A stretch of 64,000 nucleotides of DNA. It comes from Cristatella mucedo (Eukaryota; Bryozoa; Phylactolaemata; Cristatellidae). Below are positions 22,403 to 33,925 of the stretch, one piece after another; position 1 is the stretch's first letter; each line of letters starts with the position of its first letter. The stretch covers positions 186,001 to 250,000 of the forward strand of contig WPIO01000202.1 of the NCBI GenBank assembly GCA_009760855.2, written 5' to 3'. The notes under the pieces were generated by a model. It was not told the origin of the DNA and ran no database searches. It was given only the letters and a program-made list of their open reading frames with translations. A program made the position numbers and the translations under genes.

Positions 22403-22631
22403 GATCGGCCAATCATCTGACGATTTCTAAAATGTACCTCAACTGGCTGCGCAAGTTTTAATCAACATATTTGTTATGGAATTTCAAGATAAATAAGTTG
22501 AAATGTGAAAAATATATAAAGAAGTTATGCGGTAGAGTCTACTTAGCTTACTGATCAACATATGTAGCCACAATGGCCTGTGAAAGTGGCATGACCAGCA
22601 CTGCTGGTAGGTTGTCATGTTCCACGTAGGG

Positions 22632-23397
22632 CTAAAATTAGGGCTTGTTTAGATAAGGATACCACGTCCAAGTTGGTCCATGCATTCGTGACATCTCGTC
22701 TCGACTTCTGCAACTCACTGCTTACTGGCCTACCAGCATGTGCGATCAGGCGATTGCAGCTGGTGCAAAACTCTGCAGCTAGGCTTGTCTGTCGTGAGCG
22801 TCGCAGTTGCCACATTACTCCACTTCTCGCCGACCTGCACTGGTTACCAGTCAAGCAACGGATTGACTTCAAGGTTTTGTCGCTCACTTTTAGGTCTCTT
22901 CATTCTATGGCTCCAGCTTATCTTTCAGATATACTACCCCATCAGGCAAAGCATCGTACCACTCGCTTTTCGGAATCCAACAGTCTAGAAATACCTCGTA
23001 CAAACCTTAAATCCTTTGGAGACCGTGCATTTAGCTCGTATGCTCCCACAGCCTGGAACTCCCTCCCGACCTGCATCAGAACATCCCCTGACCTGACCAC
23101 ATTTAAAAGAAACTTAAAAACATACCTATTTAGGACAGCATTTAGTGGGTCTTTGTGATTCGTCCTCGATGTGCTTATGCGTGCTGACACTGTTCATGCT
23201 GCCACTAACCACATTTGCATGCTGACCCAGTGCATGTAACCCCTAACCATGTTATTAATTTTGTTTGTTTTTCAAGCATGATTTTACTTACTATTCTATT
23301 GCGTATCACTTTGCAGCAAATGTAAAGCGCCTAGAAAGAGATTAAGTTCTCTGAGGGCGCTTTATCAAGTGCAATATTATTATTATTATTATTATTC
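22632..23397 (+). mobile_element. LINE-A young truncated copy
   Basis: Starts GCTAAAATTAGGGC, the same breakpoint as the copy at 12047. The C-terminal frame (161 codons, [20 protein letters not shown] to LFRTAFSGSL) is intact and agrees with the 12-kb copy at every residue. It ends with the stem-loop and a pure ATT tail (about 23378-23397). Confidence 0.94.
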
Positions 23398-24340
23398 CAC
23401 AATGTGCCCTTTGCTGTCCTGGAAGCTGCTGATGCACTCGGCCCAACGGCAAGGCTCTCTGCTGCAGCCGTGGATAGCAGCAACTATCTGGCGTCAATAA
23501 CAATGACCAGACTCGATCTCTGAACAGACAGACTGCCGCGCTTAGCAGACGTATGCAGACACTGTCTGGTCGCTGTACTGTGAGCATCGAGTCAATGCTT
23601 CCTTAGTGTCACTGGTTTCGGCACCGGCTGCAACGCCACTTCTCGGGGCTCAGTTTAAGACCTAAGCAACGGGCCTCAACTCCATCTCGTTTCGCGATAT
23701 CGCACAACATTCGAATGCCTTCAGAGCCTTTCTTAGAAATTGTATCCCATAACTTCCGTACCTTCGTAGTAGCTGTTCCACATGCCTAAAAAATTAAGCA
23801 GCCTCAATCATGAGAGAATTAAACTGATGATATTCATGACAGTAAAACTTCTGTACTGCAGAATAAGAAAACTGCACGTCCCTTTAGGCAATTAAAATAT
23901 CATGGAAATAAAGTATGTCAAGGGATTAATGATACCATGTACAAATTCATCTCATAGATGCCTTTAGATAAATTCAATGACAGAGGCAATTCTGTGAGTA
24001 GTTGAGGCCTGAATATGTGCAATTTTACACTGAGCAATGCAGACAAATTGTAAGAGAAGGCGGTAATATCTGGGGAAAGAGACCCCAGAATTGGCAAGAA
24101 GGCACATGAATGGCAACACGGCGGAACCAATGAACTCACTGAATGTCTGTAGACCGATGGATAGAACGCAGTCGGTGAGCATCAACTTGTACTAGTGCTG
24201 CAAGCACGTGACCAAGTTCTTCGTGTGAGCAGGTGCAGTCGAAAGAACTCTGTGAAGTCTTAAGTAAGTCACGAGCACGTGCATTTACATTCAAGACCGT
24301 CAGACTGAGTGTGCTTTAATAAATGCATACTACTTATTAT
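23398..24340. other. Unassigned sequence
   Basis: No convincing gene, exon or repeat on either strand. Short open frames only. Confidence 0.4.
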
Positions 24341-24417
24341 TATTATGCTCCTAAACCCTGGAACTCAAGTCAGACTGATGTCATGACATCCCGTGACTGG
24401 CTGACATTTAAAAAGAA
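24341..24417 (+). mobile_element. LINE-A host fragment, left part
   Basis: GCTCCTAAACCCTGGAACTC to GACATTTAAAAAGAA matches the end of the LINE-A coding region. It is interrupted by a minus-strand LINE-A and resumes at 25694. Confidence 0.8.
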
Positions 24418-25692
24418 GATAATAATAACAATAATGCACTTGATAAAGCTCCCTCAGAGAACTCAATCTCTCTCTGGGTGCTTTACATTTGCTGCAAAGA
24501 GAAATACAATTGAATGGTGAGTAATATCATGCTTGATAAACAAAAAATGAATGACATGGTTAGGGGGTGACATGCACAGGGTCAGCATGCAAATGTAGTT
24601 AGTGGCAGCATGCACAGTATCAGCACGCATAAGCACATGAAGGACGAATCACAGGGACCCACTAAATGCTGTCCTAAAGAGGTGTGTTTATAAGTTCTTT
24701 TTAAATGTGGTCAGGTCACGGGATGTTCTGACGCAAGTCGGGAGGGAGTTCCAGGCTTTGGGAGCATACGAACTAAATGCACGGTCTCCAAAGGATTTGA
24801 AGTTTGTACGAGGTATTGGTAGACTGTTGGATTCCGAAAAGCAGGTGGTACGATGCTTGGCCTGATGGGGGAGTACATCTGAGAGATAGGCTGGAGCCAA
24901 AGAATGAAGTGACCTAAAAGTGATCGACAAAACCTTGAAGTCAATCCGTTGCTTGACTGGTAGCCAGTGCAGGTCGGCGAGAAGTGGAGTAATCAGGCAA
25001 CTTTGATGCTCACGAAAGACAAGCCTAGCTGCAGAGTTTTGCACCAGCTGCAATCGCCTGATTGCATATGGCGGTAGGCCAGTGAGCAGTGAGTTGCAGA
25101 AGTCGAGAGATGGGATGTCACAAATGCATGGACCAACGTATACGTGGTATCCTTATCTAAACAAGCCCCAGAAATGTTATGAAGCTGAAAATAGGCAGAT
25201 TTGACTGTGGAGCTGATATGGTCGTCTAACAAAAGGTCGCTTTGGAATATGACACCTAGATTTCGAGCTGATTCAACTGGAGATATGCTGGCAGAGCCAA
25301 TTTAATTTTTCAGCCTTTCTAATTTGTGAATCCCACTAGGTTTGCCCATAACTAGTAAGTTAGTTTTATCGTCATTTAGTTTTAGAAAATTTGCTGCCAT
25401 CCATGAGCGGATGTCATCAATACATGCAGCAAGGGAGTTGAGAGCATTTGAGGTGCTCGAAGGCTGGGAGGGATCAAAGCAAAGGTACAACTGAGTGTCA
25501 TCCGCATAGAAGTGAAAGCCTAGATTGTGCTTGGCAATCACATCAGCAAGAGGCAGAGTATAAACCGTGAAAAGAACCGGACCTAGCACGGAGCTCTGAG
25601 GTACTCCATATTTCAGAGGTACCTCAGATGATCTTTGTCCATACACGTCAATACTCTGGAGTCTCCCACTGAGATAGGACCTGAACCACTGC
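24418..25692 (-). mobile_element. LINE-A copy inserted in LINE-A; RT motifs present
   Basis: The minus-strand element runs from the tail and stem-loop through the C-terminal domain to the RT. The RT part (about 25646-25302) shows [33 protein letters not shown] and FLKLNDDKTNLLVMGKPS. PQGS has become PQSS. The frame is broken at several points. It is truncated at its 5' end inside the RT. Confidence 0.92.
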
Positions 25693-25945
25693 TAAAAACG
25701 CACACGTTTTTTTATAGCATTTGGTTGGTCTTTGTGATGTGTCCTTTATGTACTTGTGGGTGCTGACACTGCCCATGCTGCCAATAACTTTTGTTAAACG
25801 TTGTTAGTATGCATGCCACCCCAACAATGATTTATTTGTCTAAATCGTCCACGTCGCAACTAACCGTTTGATCACACTTCCTTAATAGTAAAACTTTGTG
25901 CCTAGAAAAAGACTAAGTTCTCCAAGTGTGCTAAACAAATGTGAG
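25693..25945 (+). mobile_element. LINE-A host fragment, right part
   Basis: CTAAAAACGCACACG and then TAGCATTTGGTTGGTC and a diverged 3' UTR with stem-loop (GTGCCTAG...AAGTGTGC) continue the plus-strand fragment at 24341-24417. The host copy is older than its insert. Confidence 0.8.
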
Positions 25946-25994
25946 TGGCGTAACACTGCGACAGACTGCTCAGTAGTTCTCAGAGTTATCTGAG

Positions 25995-26481
25995 TCATAA
26001 TAATAATAATAATAATGCACTTGATAAAGCACCCCCAGAGAACTCAATCTCTTTCTAGGCTCTTCACATTTGCTGCAAAGGGAAGCGTGATTGAATGGTG
26101 AGCAATATCATGCTTGATAAACAACATGAATAGCATGGTTACGGGCGACCTGCACAGTGTCAGCACGCATAATCACATGAAGGACGAATCACAGGGACCC
26201 ACTAACTGCTGTCCTAAATAGGTGTGTTTTTAAGATCTTTTTAAATGTGGTCAAGTCAGGGGATGTTCTGACACAAGTCGGGAGGGAGTTCCAGGCTTTG
26301 GGAGCATAGGAACTAAATGCACGGTCTCCAAAGGATTTGAGATTTGTACGAGGTATTGGTAAACTGTAGGATTCCGAAAAGTGGGTGGTACGATGCTTGG
26401 CCTGGTGAGGGAGTAGATGTGAGAGATAGGCTGGAGCCAAAGAATGAAGTGAGCTAAAAGTGAGTGACAAGTCATCCAACA
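25995..26481 (-). mobile_element. LINE-A fragment, minus strand
   Basis: Begins with a TAA-repeat tail and stem-loop. The coding part matches NLKSFGDRAFSSYAPKAWNS and LTTFKKILKTHLFRTAVSGSL. 5'-truncated at GTGAGTGACAA. Confidence 0.92.
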
Positions 26482-26524
26482 AATATCTGAACCAAGGTAA
26501 GTCGTGCAGTGGATACGATCTCGG

Positions 26525-26662
26525 GTTATCGCCGAGCTGGTTTGGCCTATTGTAGGTGCTCGCCCCAACTAAGGGCAGGCCGAGGTCATGGATTCGAGCC
26601 CCAAGGCTGTGTGAAGCACCTGAATCGAGGTAAAAGGAGATGTAGGCATTCAATAAAATATC
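26525..26662 (+). mobile_element. SINE-1 copy
   Basis: GAGCTGGTTTGGCCTATTGT (A-box side), GGTCATGGATTCGAGCCCCA (B-box side) and a diverged stem-loop part with AGCACCTGAATCGAGG. The AT tail is short. Confidence 0.75.
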
Positions 26663-26708
26663 TTTTACATGCCACAAAAACCATACAGCAAATGAATTCA
26701 TGTCTTAC

Positions 26709-26871
26709 TTGAATCGCTTCTTTTTCACTAGGAATTATCGTTCGCTCGCTATGCAGTTGAAAAACTATTTCATCCGTTTGCTCATCCGTAAGCATTCCCG
26801 GTATGTCTGGCGAAATCTTCGTTAAGTAAGTTTTCAAACAGCAGCATTGGTCTTCAAAATGGTCTTGATTT
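26709..26871 (-). CDS. Candidate CARD-like exon (first half of a CARD)
   Basis: A minus-strand exon between acceptor TGTTTTTAG|AAATC and donor ATTCAA|GTAAGA: 163 bp, 54 codons, phase-0 donor. It encodes CLKTYLTKISPDIPGMLTDE and then DEIVFQLHSERTIIPSEKEA, ending IQ. The pattern (helix, hydrophobic core, I-I-P-S-E-K-E-A-I) resembles helices 1-3 of CARD domains. The exon at 60292-60479 also ends at this point of the fold in phase 0. The second half is not visible downstream, where SINE-1 and LINE-A copies lie. It may be an exon in a long intron-rich gene or a relic. CARDs mediate homotypic binding in inflammatory and apoptotic complexes. The family call is from pattern only. Confidence 0.42.
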
Positions 26872-26881
26872 CTAAAAACAG

Positions 26882-26944
26882 AATATTAAAAAAACATAAA
26901 TCAATTATATAGCACCCCAAGAGAACTTAATCTCTTAGGAGAAA
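26882..26944 (-). mobile_element. SINE-1 type stem-loop end, minus strand
   Basis: AATTATATAGCACCCCAAGA and GAACTTAATCTCTTAGG match the SINE-1 tail stem-loop in reverse. The head is missing. Confidence 0.55.
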
Positions 26945-27126
26945 TTGTGATTCGTCCTTGATCTGCTTATGCGTGCTGACACTGTGCATGCTGCCACGAA
27001 CCACATTTGCATGCTGACCCTGTGCATGTCACCTCTTACCATATTATTTATTTTGTTTGTTTTTCAAGCATGATTTTACTTACTATTCAATTGCATACCA
27101 CTTTGCAGCAAATGTAAAGCGCCTAG
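26945..27126 (+). mobile_element. LINE-A 3' UTR, left part of an interrupted copy
   Basis: GTGATTCGTCCTTGATCTGC through GCAAATGTAAAGCGCCTAG. The sequence stops in the loop side of the terminal stem-loop, where LINE-B starts. The remainder is at 29809-29873. Confidence 0.9.
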
Positions 27127-29803
27127 TAATGTAATGTAATGTAATGTATCTCCGTCAGTAACTCCACAAAGTCATAAAGACCATGTGGGTGTTACGAAGG
27201 AGAGTTTTGTATAGCGCACTCACAGCCTAAGCGGCTTTCGGTGCGCATTCGGTAGCCAACAGACTTCGTCTCACGCAACAAAGAAAAAGTGGGAAGCATA
27301 GCAGAGTTAGGAGAGCAGTAGAGGTAGTGAGTAGCATAGAAGTAGCAGTTCAGGACCGCTGAAAAAGATGTGCCATAGTCGGCACTTGGAGAGTAGATGT
27401 CGTTGCGTAAGAATTGTGGAAGCGAGTTCCACAGTCTAGGACCTGCAGAGCTAAAGCTTCTGTCGCCAACTGTCTTTAAGCGGAGGAATGGGACAGCTAA
27501 TTTATTGTCGACACGGGACCTGAGGGCGCGAACAGGCTGAAACTGAAGCAGCAGTTCAGCTAGGTATGAAGGAGCCAAGCCGTGGCGGGCCTTGTGGGTC
27601 AGCGTAAGAACTTGGCTCTTTATCCTTTGCTCAACCGGCAACCATCCTAGCTCTTTCAGCAAAGGTGACACGTGTTCAAACCGCTGGGACTTGAAGACCA
27701 GCCTTGCAGCCATATTCATAGTCCACTGTAGTGGCATAATAGCTTTCTTTGGTAGCCCAACGAAAAGGGAATTACAATAATCAAGCCGAGACAGAACTAA
27801 AGAGCTAGTTAAATTTTTTACAAGCCACTGTGGGAGACAGCTTCTAATCTTGGATAGGGATCGGATGTGATGGCTAGCTGTAGAGGCAGTCTTCTGAATG
27901 AAGCTTTTGAAATTGAGGCAGCTGTCGAACACGACACCTAGATTACGAGCACGTGGTGAAGGTCGCACAATAGCATCACCTATTAGAACAGCAAAGCCTT
28001 TTAATCCAGCCACACGCTTAGGGTGTCCTATGAGAAGCAGTTCGGTTTTATCGTCATTTAATTTCAGGAAGTTTTCCGACATCCAGGATCGAATATCGGC
28101 AAGGCAAGCATTCAGTTTCTCAGTTGCTGCAGCAGATTCCGACGGTTTAAATGACATATACAACTGAGTATCGTCAGCATAGAAGTGATATCCTATTCAA
28201 TGGGCCTTAATCACTTTTCCCAGAGGTTGCGTATAAATGGAGAACAGCAAGGGACCAAGTACAGACCCTTGAGGGACTCCACAGGTGACCCTTCTCATGT
28301 CTGAGACCTGACCCCCACACGACACGGATTGAACACGATCAGACAAGTATGATGTAAACCACGCCAGTGCTTCGTCTGCCAGACCGATCGTTGTTCTCAA
28401 CCATTCAAGCAGAACTTCGTGATCAATGGTGTCGAAGGCAGCAGACAGATCTAGCAGAGCTAGGGCAGTTACATTCCCGTCGTCGTTGCCACGTAGAATG
28501 TCATTGTTAACACGGAGGAAAGCAGTTTCGGTAGAGTGCTACCTCTTGAAACCTGATTGAAATGTTTCTGACATTCCATTATTTTCAATATGTTCAACTA
28601 GCTGCTTAGCAACAATTTTTTCAAGAATCTTTGATAAGAATGGAAGAAGGGAAACTGGACGATAGTTTGCGAGGACCTCTGTGTCTAATCCCGGCTTTTT
28701 AAGAATAGGTCTAACGATTGCCGATTTGAAGGACTCGGGGACGATCCCTTTTCCCAAAGAAGCATTACAAATCTTGGTTATGGCAGGGCTAAGGTGGTCT
28801 GCAAGTGAAGACCACAGAGATGAAGGTATAGGGTCTGCAGGAGACGAGCTCTTTTTGCTAGACCTTATTAAGGCAGCCACATCACAGGCAGAAACATCAG
28901 AGAATCTTTTAAGAAAGGTCACAGGTTGAGGAACGGCGATTGCTTTGGTCGGAGGGGGCTTAATGGAGGCACGAATGTGCACAATTTTTTCAGTAAAGAA
29001 GGCTGAAAACCTTTCGACTGAGCCCTTAATATCTGGGGAGTCAGACCTGGCAGCATTGGCCAGTAAATGGTTTACTGTCTTATAAATCTGTTTAGTGTCC
29101 GACTGGCAGGAATTCAGTTTTCTAATGAAAAAAGAAGCCCTGGCTTTTTTAAGCTTTCGTGTGTAAACACGAAGGAAGTCTTTAAAATTGACTAGGTCTG
29201 CCTCAGACCCCGATTTCTTGAAACGACGTTCCAGCCTGCGCTTAACACGGCGCATCTTAAGGAGTTTTTTTGTAAATTGAAAGCAATCTCGACGACTTTG
29301 AACACGGATAGAGCAAACGGGAGCATGCTTGTCAAGAGCACTCCTGAGTGTCATGTTCATCGCATCAGTGAGGGTATCGAGGCTGCCGGTCGAGTCTTAA
29401 TGCAGATCAAGAAGACCGCATCACAAACAGATTTCAAAAATTTGTCCACGTCAATGCTTTGTAAGTTACGTCGTTTGGCAAATTCGACATTGCCCTGCAC
29501 ATACGAGGGAGCAGGAACAGTAATCGAGACCGAACAATGATCTGAGAGGGTCAGTGGGCACACCACAAAGTCAGTGGGGAGGACATCCTTAGTGATCACG
29601 AGATCTAGAATGTGGCCACCGACGTGGGTGCTATGATTAACGTGTTGGGCCAAACTAAGATTCTCCAGACAGTCAAGAAATGAGCGGACCTGGCTGTTGC
29701 TAGGGTTGTCAACGTGAATATTGAAGTCTCCTACAATCAGTAGCGGCCTGTCACACACAAATATTTTATCGAGGAACTCCTGAAAACTATTCTATAAACA
29801 AGT
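27127..29803 (-). mobile_element. LINE-B, longest copy (EN part, RT, C-terminal, tail)
   Basis: About 2.7 kb on the minus strand. The 3' tail has four TTACA-type units (27127-27148). It contains the C-terminal end of the endonuclease, the linker, the full RT and the C-terminal domain. 5'-truncated inside EN. It is flanked on both sides by the two halves of one LINE-A 3' end, so it is an insertion. Its protein remnants are described at 27189-29790. Confidence 0.95.
27189..29790 (-). pseudogene. LINE-B ORF2 (endonuclease-reverse transcriptase), nearly intact but broken
   Basis: The EN end (29790-29357) has LLIVGDFNIHVDNP, GGHILDLVITKD and LTLSDHCSVSI. A frameshift near 29357 separates it from the linker and RT (29360-28539): [20 protein letters not shown], then FQSGFKR followed by a stop. 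After this stop the frame continues: [38 protein letters not shown], then a second stop after KVIKAH, then [18 protein letters not shown]. The last section (28163-27192) is FLKLNDDKTELLLIGHPKR to the end. Other LINE-B copies have Gly in place of the second stop. RT blocks, YADD and EN SDH are all present, so three lesions plus the 5' truncation make it inactive. It copied element RNA into DNA at a nicked target when active. Confidence 0.9.
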
Positions 29804-29808
29804 TTAGA

Positions 29809-29873
29809 CAGAAAGAGATTCAGTTCTCTGAGGGCGCTTTATCAAGTGCAATATTATTATTATTTTTATTATT
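29809..29873 (+). mobile_element. LINE-A stem-loop remainder and ATT tail
   Basis: AGAAAGAGATTCAGTTCTCT and GAGGGCGCTTTATCAAGTGC, then an ATT-rich tail. It completes the stem-loop broken at 27126. Confidence 0.88.
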
Positions 29874-29879
29874 AAATAA

Positions 29880-29980
29880 TTCAGGCGCTTCACATATGCC
29901 TCGGGGCTCGAGCCCACGACCTCAGTCAGACCTTGGTCGGGGCGAGCACCTTAACCGCTAGACCAAACCAGCTCGGCTTA
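29880..29980 (-). mobile_element. SINE-1 copy, minus strand
   Basis: CAGGCGCTTCACATATGCC, GGGCTCGAGCCCACGACCTC and GCGAGCACCTTAACCGCTAG match the SINE-1 tRNA-like head and the start of its stem. The outer half of the tail stem is missing. Confidence 0.83.
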
Positions 29981-30269
29981 GATGAGTTAGACATCAGCTT
30001 AGGAATCATAAACTGAACAGGAAAAAGTATTGCCAAATGCAAAAGCAAACAGAATATTAGCATTTATACAAAGCACTGAATAGGCATTTGGTCTGTACCT
30101 TGGTCAATAACAAAATTTTCTTACCACAATTCTATTAATGTTGGTCGACGTCAATAAGCACCGACACTGGTCAAGAAGTGGAAAGTTTCGAAATCTCTTC
30201 ACTAAATTGTAAACCATTTGTAGTTCACTCAAAACGGTCTTTCGAATCTCTAGTTTTGAGTACTCCGAC

Positions 30270-31495
30270 ATCATGCGGCTAATGGTAGCACTAATCTTCC
30301 AATTCAACGGCAAAAATTCCTTCTTGATCTCTGATTTATATGATCTGATTTCGATTTTGCTAACAAAAAGTCGATCTTTCCTTGTTCAGGGCAATTTCCT
30401 CATTAATTTAAAAAAATTATCCAATGTCTATGGTGCAGAATTATATACACTGACTGACTCATTTCCCCCCCCCCTGTTGCTCGCGTGAATGACCCTACTG
30501 ACAATAAGGGTTACACACTGAATCAAATATGCTCCGAAAATTGTATTCAATCATCACCTAATACCACCAAAGTATGCTAATCTGACCGCATGCATATTTC
30601 ATTCAGTCTAAAGCGTGCACCTTCCTCACTATCTAAAAAATCACACGTGAATCGCAAAACCTCAAGACCATTGCCATTAATGCCGTGGGACCGAAACTGT
30701 CTTCTTCGCCACTGCTACTCAATCCCCCATCTGAGCTGGCATCTTTCGTATCATGCCACGGCATGAAGCTGGCTGGCTGACTTAACTAGAGCGCTCTGTG
30801 CTTCCTCGCCCTGACGAAGGAAGGTTTACCGCAGACATGAGGATCTAACAAGCAAAGCTTGAGAAAGTACACAAAGGTCAGGAAACCATATCCACGTACA
30901 GGCATACCGGTACTATTGTGTAAAGCATACCAATGGATCATAGCAAAGGCCAAGTCTAGCCTCTAAAAATATTGTTGGATCACATTTGCATAATCAACAA
31001 AAGCTGATGTCTACCATCAACCATCTCCTTAACCACTCCTGGGTTAGCTCCTTACTTAGTGAACCTTGTGGTGACCCAGCTGCAATCCCTTCTCTAGCTT
31101 CTTTGCTAGCAAGATAGACAAGAAGAGAGCGATCGTCCCTAAGGGGTAGCAGCATTCCTTTTGGACTCCTGCCCTTCGACAACAAAACCCAAAGGTTTCT
31201 TTTCTCGAAATTGCATGCAGAAAGCCAACGTCTGCAGCCAAGGAGGCCATTAGTGATCTCATCCTGAAACTCATCTCCAAGGTCACAGAGGACTAGTAGC
31301 ACTCTGCACCCAAACCTAAGACCTCTGCACTCTATTACCAGTGCAGTACTTCTACGATGCTGCTATAATGCTAAACTGAGATAATACACATTCCTTGGCA
31401 TGGGGTCATGCCCCTGAACCTTCCAAAAAGGCTGCAGTTATGCCACTAGCTAGGAAAGCAACACTAGACCAAGAGAGCTTGAGCCACTATCCTGT
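30270..31495 (+). pseudogene. Decayed LINE-A from endonuclease to pre-RT region
   Basis: In order: an EN remnant (ISDLYDLISILLTKSRSFLV, GNFLIN, then ARVNDPTDNKGYTLNQICSE and SDRMHISFSLKRAPSS), a linker (INHLLNHSWVSSLLSEPCGD and ASKIDKKRAIVPKG-like), then the pre-RT (AKEAISDLILKLISKVTED). The order matches the minus-strand copy at 53255-55135. Many stops. The RT itself is missing; a minus-strand LINE-A lies directly downstream. Confidence 0.65.
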
Positions 31496-31496
31496 C

Positions 31497-32480
31497 ATAA
31501 TAATAATAATAATGCACTTGATAAAGCGCCCTCAGAGAACTTAATTTCTCTCTAGGCGCTTTACATTTGCTGCAAAGGAAAATGCAATTGAATGGTAAGT
31601 AAAATCATGCTTGAAAAACAAACAAAATGAATAACATGATTAGTGGTGACATGCACAGGGTCAGCATGCAAATGTGGTTAGTGGCTGCATGCACAGTGTC
31701 AGCATGCATAAGCACGTGAAGGACGAATCACAGGGACTCACTAAATGCTGTCCTAAATAGGTATGTTTTTAAGTTTCTTTTAAATGTGGTCAGGTCAGGG
31801 GATGTTCTGATGCAGGTCGGGAGGGAGTTCCAGGCTGTGGGAGCATACGAGCTAAATGCACGGTCTCCAAAGGATTTAAGGTTTGTACGAGGTATTTCTA
31901 GACTGTTGGATTCCGAAAAGCGAGTGGTACGATGCTTTGCCTGATGGGGTAGTATGTCTGAAAGATAGGCTGGAGCCATAGAATGAAGGGACCTAAAAGT
32001 GAGCGACAAAACCTTGAAGTCGATCCGTTGCTTGACTGGTAGCCAGTGCAGGTCGGCGAGAAGTGGAGTAATGTGGCAACTGCGACACTCACGACAGACA
32101 AGCCTAGCTGCAGAGTTTTGCACCAGCTGCAATCGCCTGATCGCACATGCTGGTAGGCCAGTAAGCAGTGAGTTGCAGAAGTCAAGACAGGATGTCACGA
32201 ATGCATGGACCAACTTGGACGTGGTATCCTTATATAAATAAGCCCGAATTTCAGCAACGTTATGGAGCTGAAAATAGGCAGATTTGACTGTGGAGCTGAT
32301 ATGGTCGTCTAACGAGAGGTCGCTTTGGAATATGACACCTAGATTTCGAGCTGATTCGACAGGAGATATGCTGGCAGAGCCAATTTTGAGAGACAGCCTT
32401 TCCAATCTCTGAATCACACTGGGTTTGCCCATAACAAGTAAGTTAGTTTTGTCATCGTTTAGTTTTATAAAATTTCATCC
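31497..32480 (-). mobile_element. LINE-A copy (C-terminal domain and part of RT), young
   Basis: TAA tail and stem-loop, then a 234-codon intact frame (32432-31728): [60 protein letters not shown] and LKTYLFRTAFSESL. 5'-truncated just after the RT catalytic region. Very close to the copies at 12047, 22632 and 63175. Confidence 0.94.
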
Positions 32481-32619
32481 AAGTCGACAATCTACCATTC
32501 TTCTCAAAGACAGTGGATTGAGTTGTGGCTGACCAGCTGAGCTTTTAAATTGAAACTTCAAACCTAGCAAGTTAGTACCAGTCTGGTCTTACTTACTATC
32601 TGGTCAAATTCTCCAAACT

Positions 32620-32810
32620 TGGTTGCAGCATGCATTTCTGACACCCGCACATAGATAGATAAAGGCAACTGTGTCAAATTGACGATACAACAAACTTACT
32701 AGTTCTGGGCAAACCAAGATTGACTCAGAAGTCAGAAAGCTCAACGCTAAAAATTAGCTGTCGAAACATCTGTTGAATCTGCACTATATGTAGGCTAACT
32801 GCTTCTAATA
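32620..32810 (+). mobile_element. Decayed LINE-A piece
   Basis: TTACTAGTTCTGGGCAAACC and GAAAGCTCAACGCTAAAAAT match the LINE-A region NLLVMGKPS...LERL...KI seen at 38040-38120. It is probably the 5' part of the old plus-strand copy that resumes at 33180. Confidence 0.55.
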
Positions 32811-32811
32811 A

Positions 32812-33105
32812 TATAATAATAATAATGCACTTGATAAAGCGCCCTCAGAGAACTTGATCTCTTTCTAGGCGCTTTACATTTGCTGCAAAGTGATATGCAA
32901 TTGAATAGTAAGTAAAATCATGCTTGAAAAACAAACAAAATGAATAATATGGTTAGGGGTGGCATGCACAGGGTCAGCATGCAAATGTGGTTAGTGGCAG
33001 CATGCACAGTGTCAGCACGCTTGAGCACATCAAGGACGAATCACAGGGACCCACTAAATGCTGTCATAAATAGGTGTGTTTTAAAGTTCCTTTTAAATGT
33101 GTTCT
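32812..33105 (-). mobile_element. LINE-A 3' end, minus strand
   Basis: TAA-repeat tail, stem-loop, 3' UTR and the first bases of the coding end (TTTTAAATGTG). It appears inserted in an older plus-strand LINE-A (32620-32810 and 33180-33925). Confidence 0.88.
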
Positions 33106-33179
33106 ACCTTGACCTTGCACTATAGTGAGCAGTGGCTTCATACAGAAGCTTCTCAGTCAGTGTACTTTCGGCTACTCTT

Positions 33180-33925
33180 CTCGCATCGCTAAAATTCGGG
33201 CTCGTCAAGGCACAGATACCACATCTAAATTGGTCCATGCATTAGTGACATCACGACTTAACTTCTGTAACTCACGGCTTGCTGGTCTACCGGCCTGTGC
33301 AATCAGGCACTCACAGCTGGTCCTGCACTCTGCAGCTAGGCTTGCCTGTCATGGCAGTCGAAGTTGCCACATCACAGCACCCCTTCTTTCAGACCTGAAC
33401 TAGCTCCCAGTCAGGTGACACATCGACTTGAAGGTTTTGTCACTCACTTTAAGTTCCATTCATTCTTTGGCTCCTGCCTACCTATCAGACCCGCTCCCTC
33501 ACCAGGCTAAGCATGGTAATATCTGCTTTCTGAATCTAATCGTTTAGCTACACCTCTTACGAACCTCGAATCTTTTGGTTACTGTGCCTTTAGTTCATAC
33601 TGTCCCAAACCCTGCAACTCACTTCCGACTGGCATCACGATATCCTTTGACTTGACGAAATTTCACACGAAACTATCAACACATCTAATCCTTACTGCAT
33701 TTAGTGGGTTCATGTGATTCGTCCTTTGTGTGAAATATTCATATATGCTTATGCATGCTGACATTGTGCATACTGCCCCATTTACATGTTAATACTACCT
33801 GCGTGTCGCCCTAACCATGGTTTGCACGTTAACGTTTAGCAAATTACCACTGACCATTTGATCATGCTTTCCTTACAGCATATGTGAACTGCGCAGGCAG
33901 AGATCTAGGTCACTGAATTATAATT
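33180..33925 (+). mobile_element. Old LINE-A copy, C-terminal domain and 3' UTR
   Basis: SRIAKIRARQGTDTTSKLVH, LVTSRLNFCNSRLAGLPACA and a diverged end (NSLPTGITIS-like), then a 3' UTR with an eroded stem-loop. Many substitutions compared with the young copies. Confidence 0.82.
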
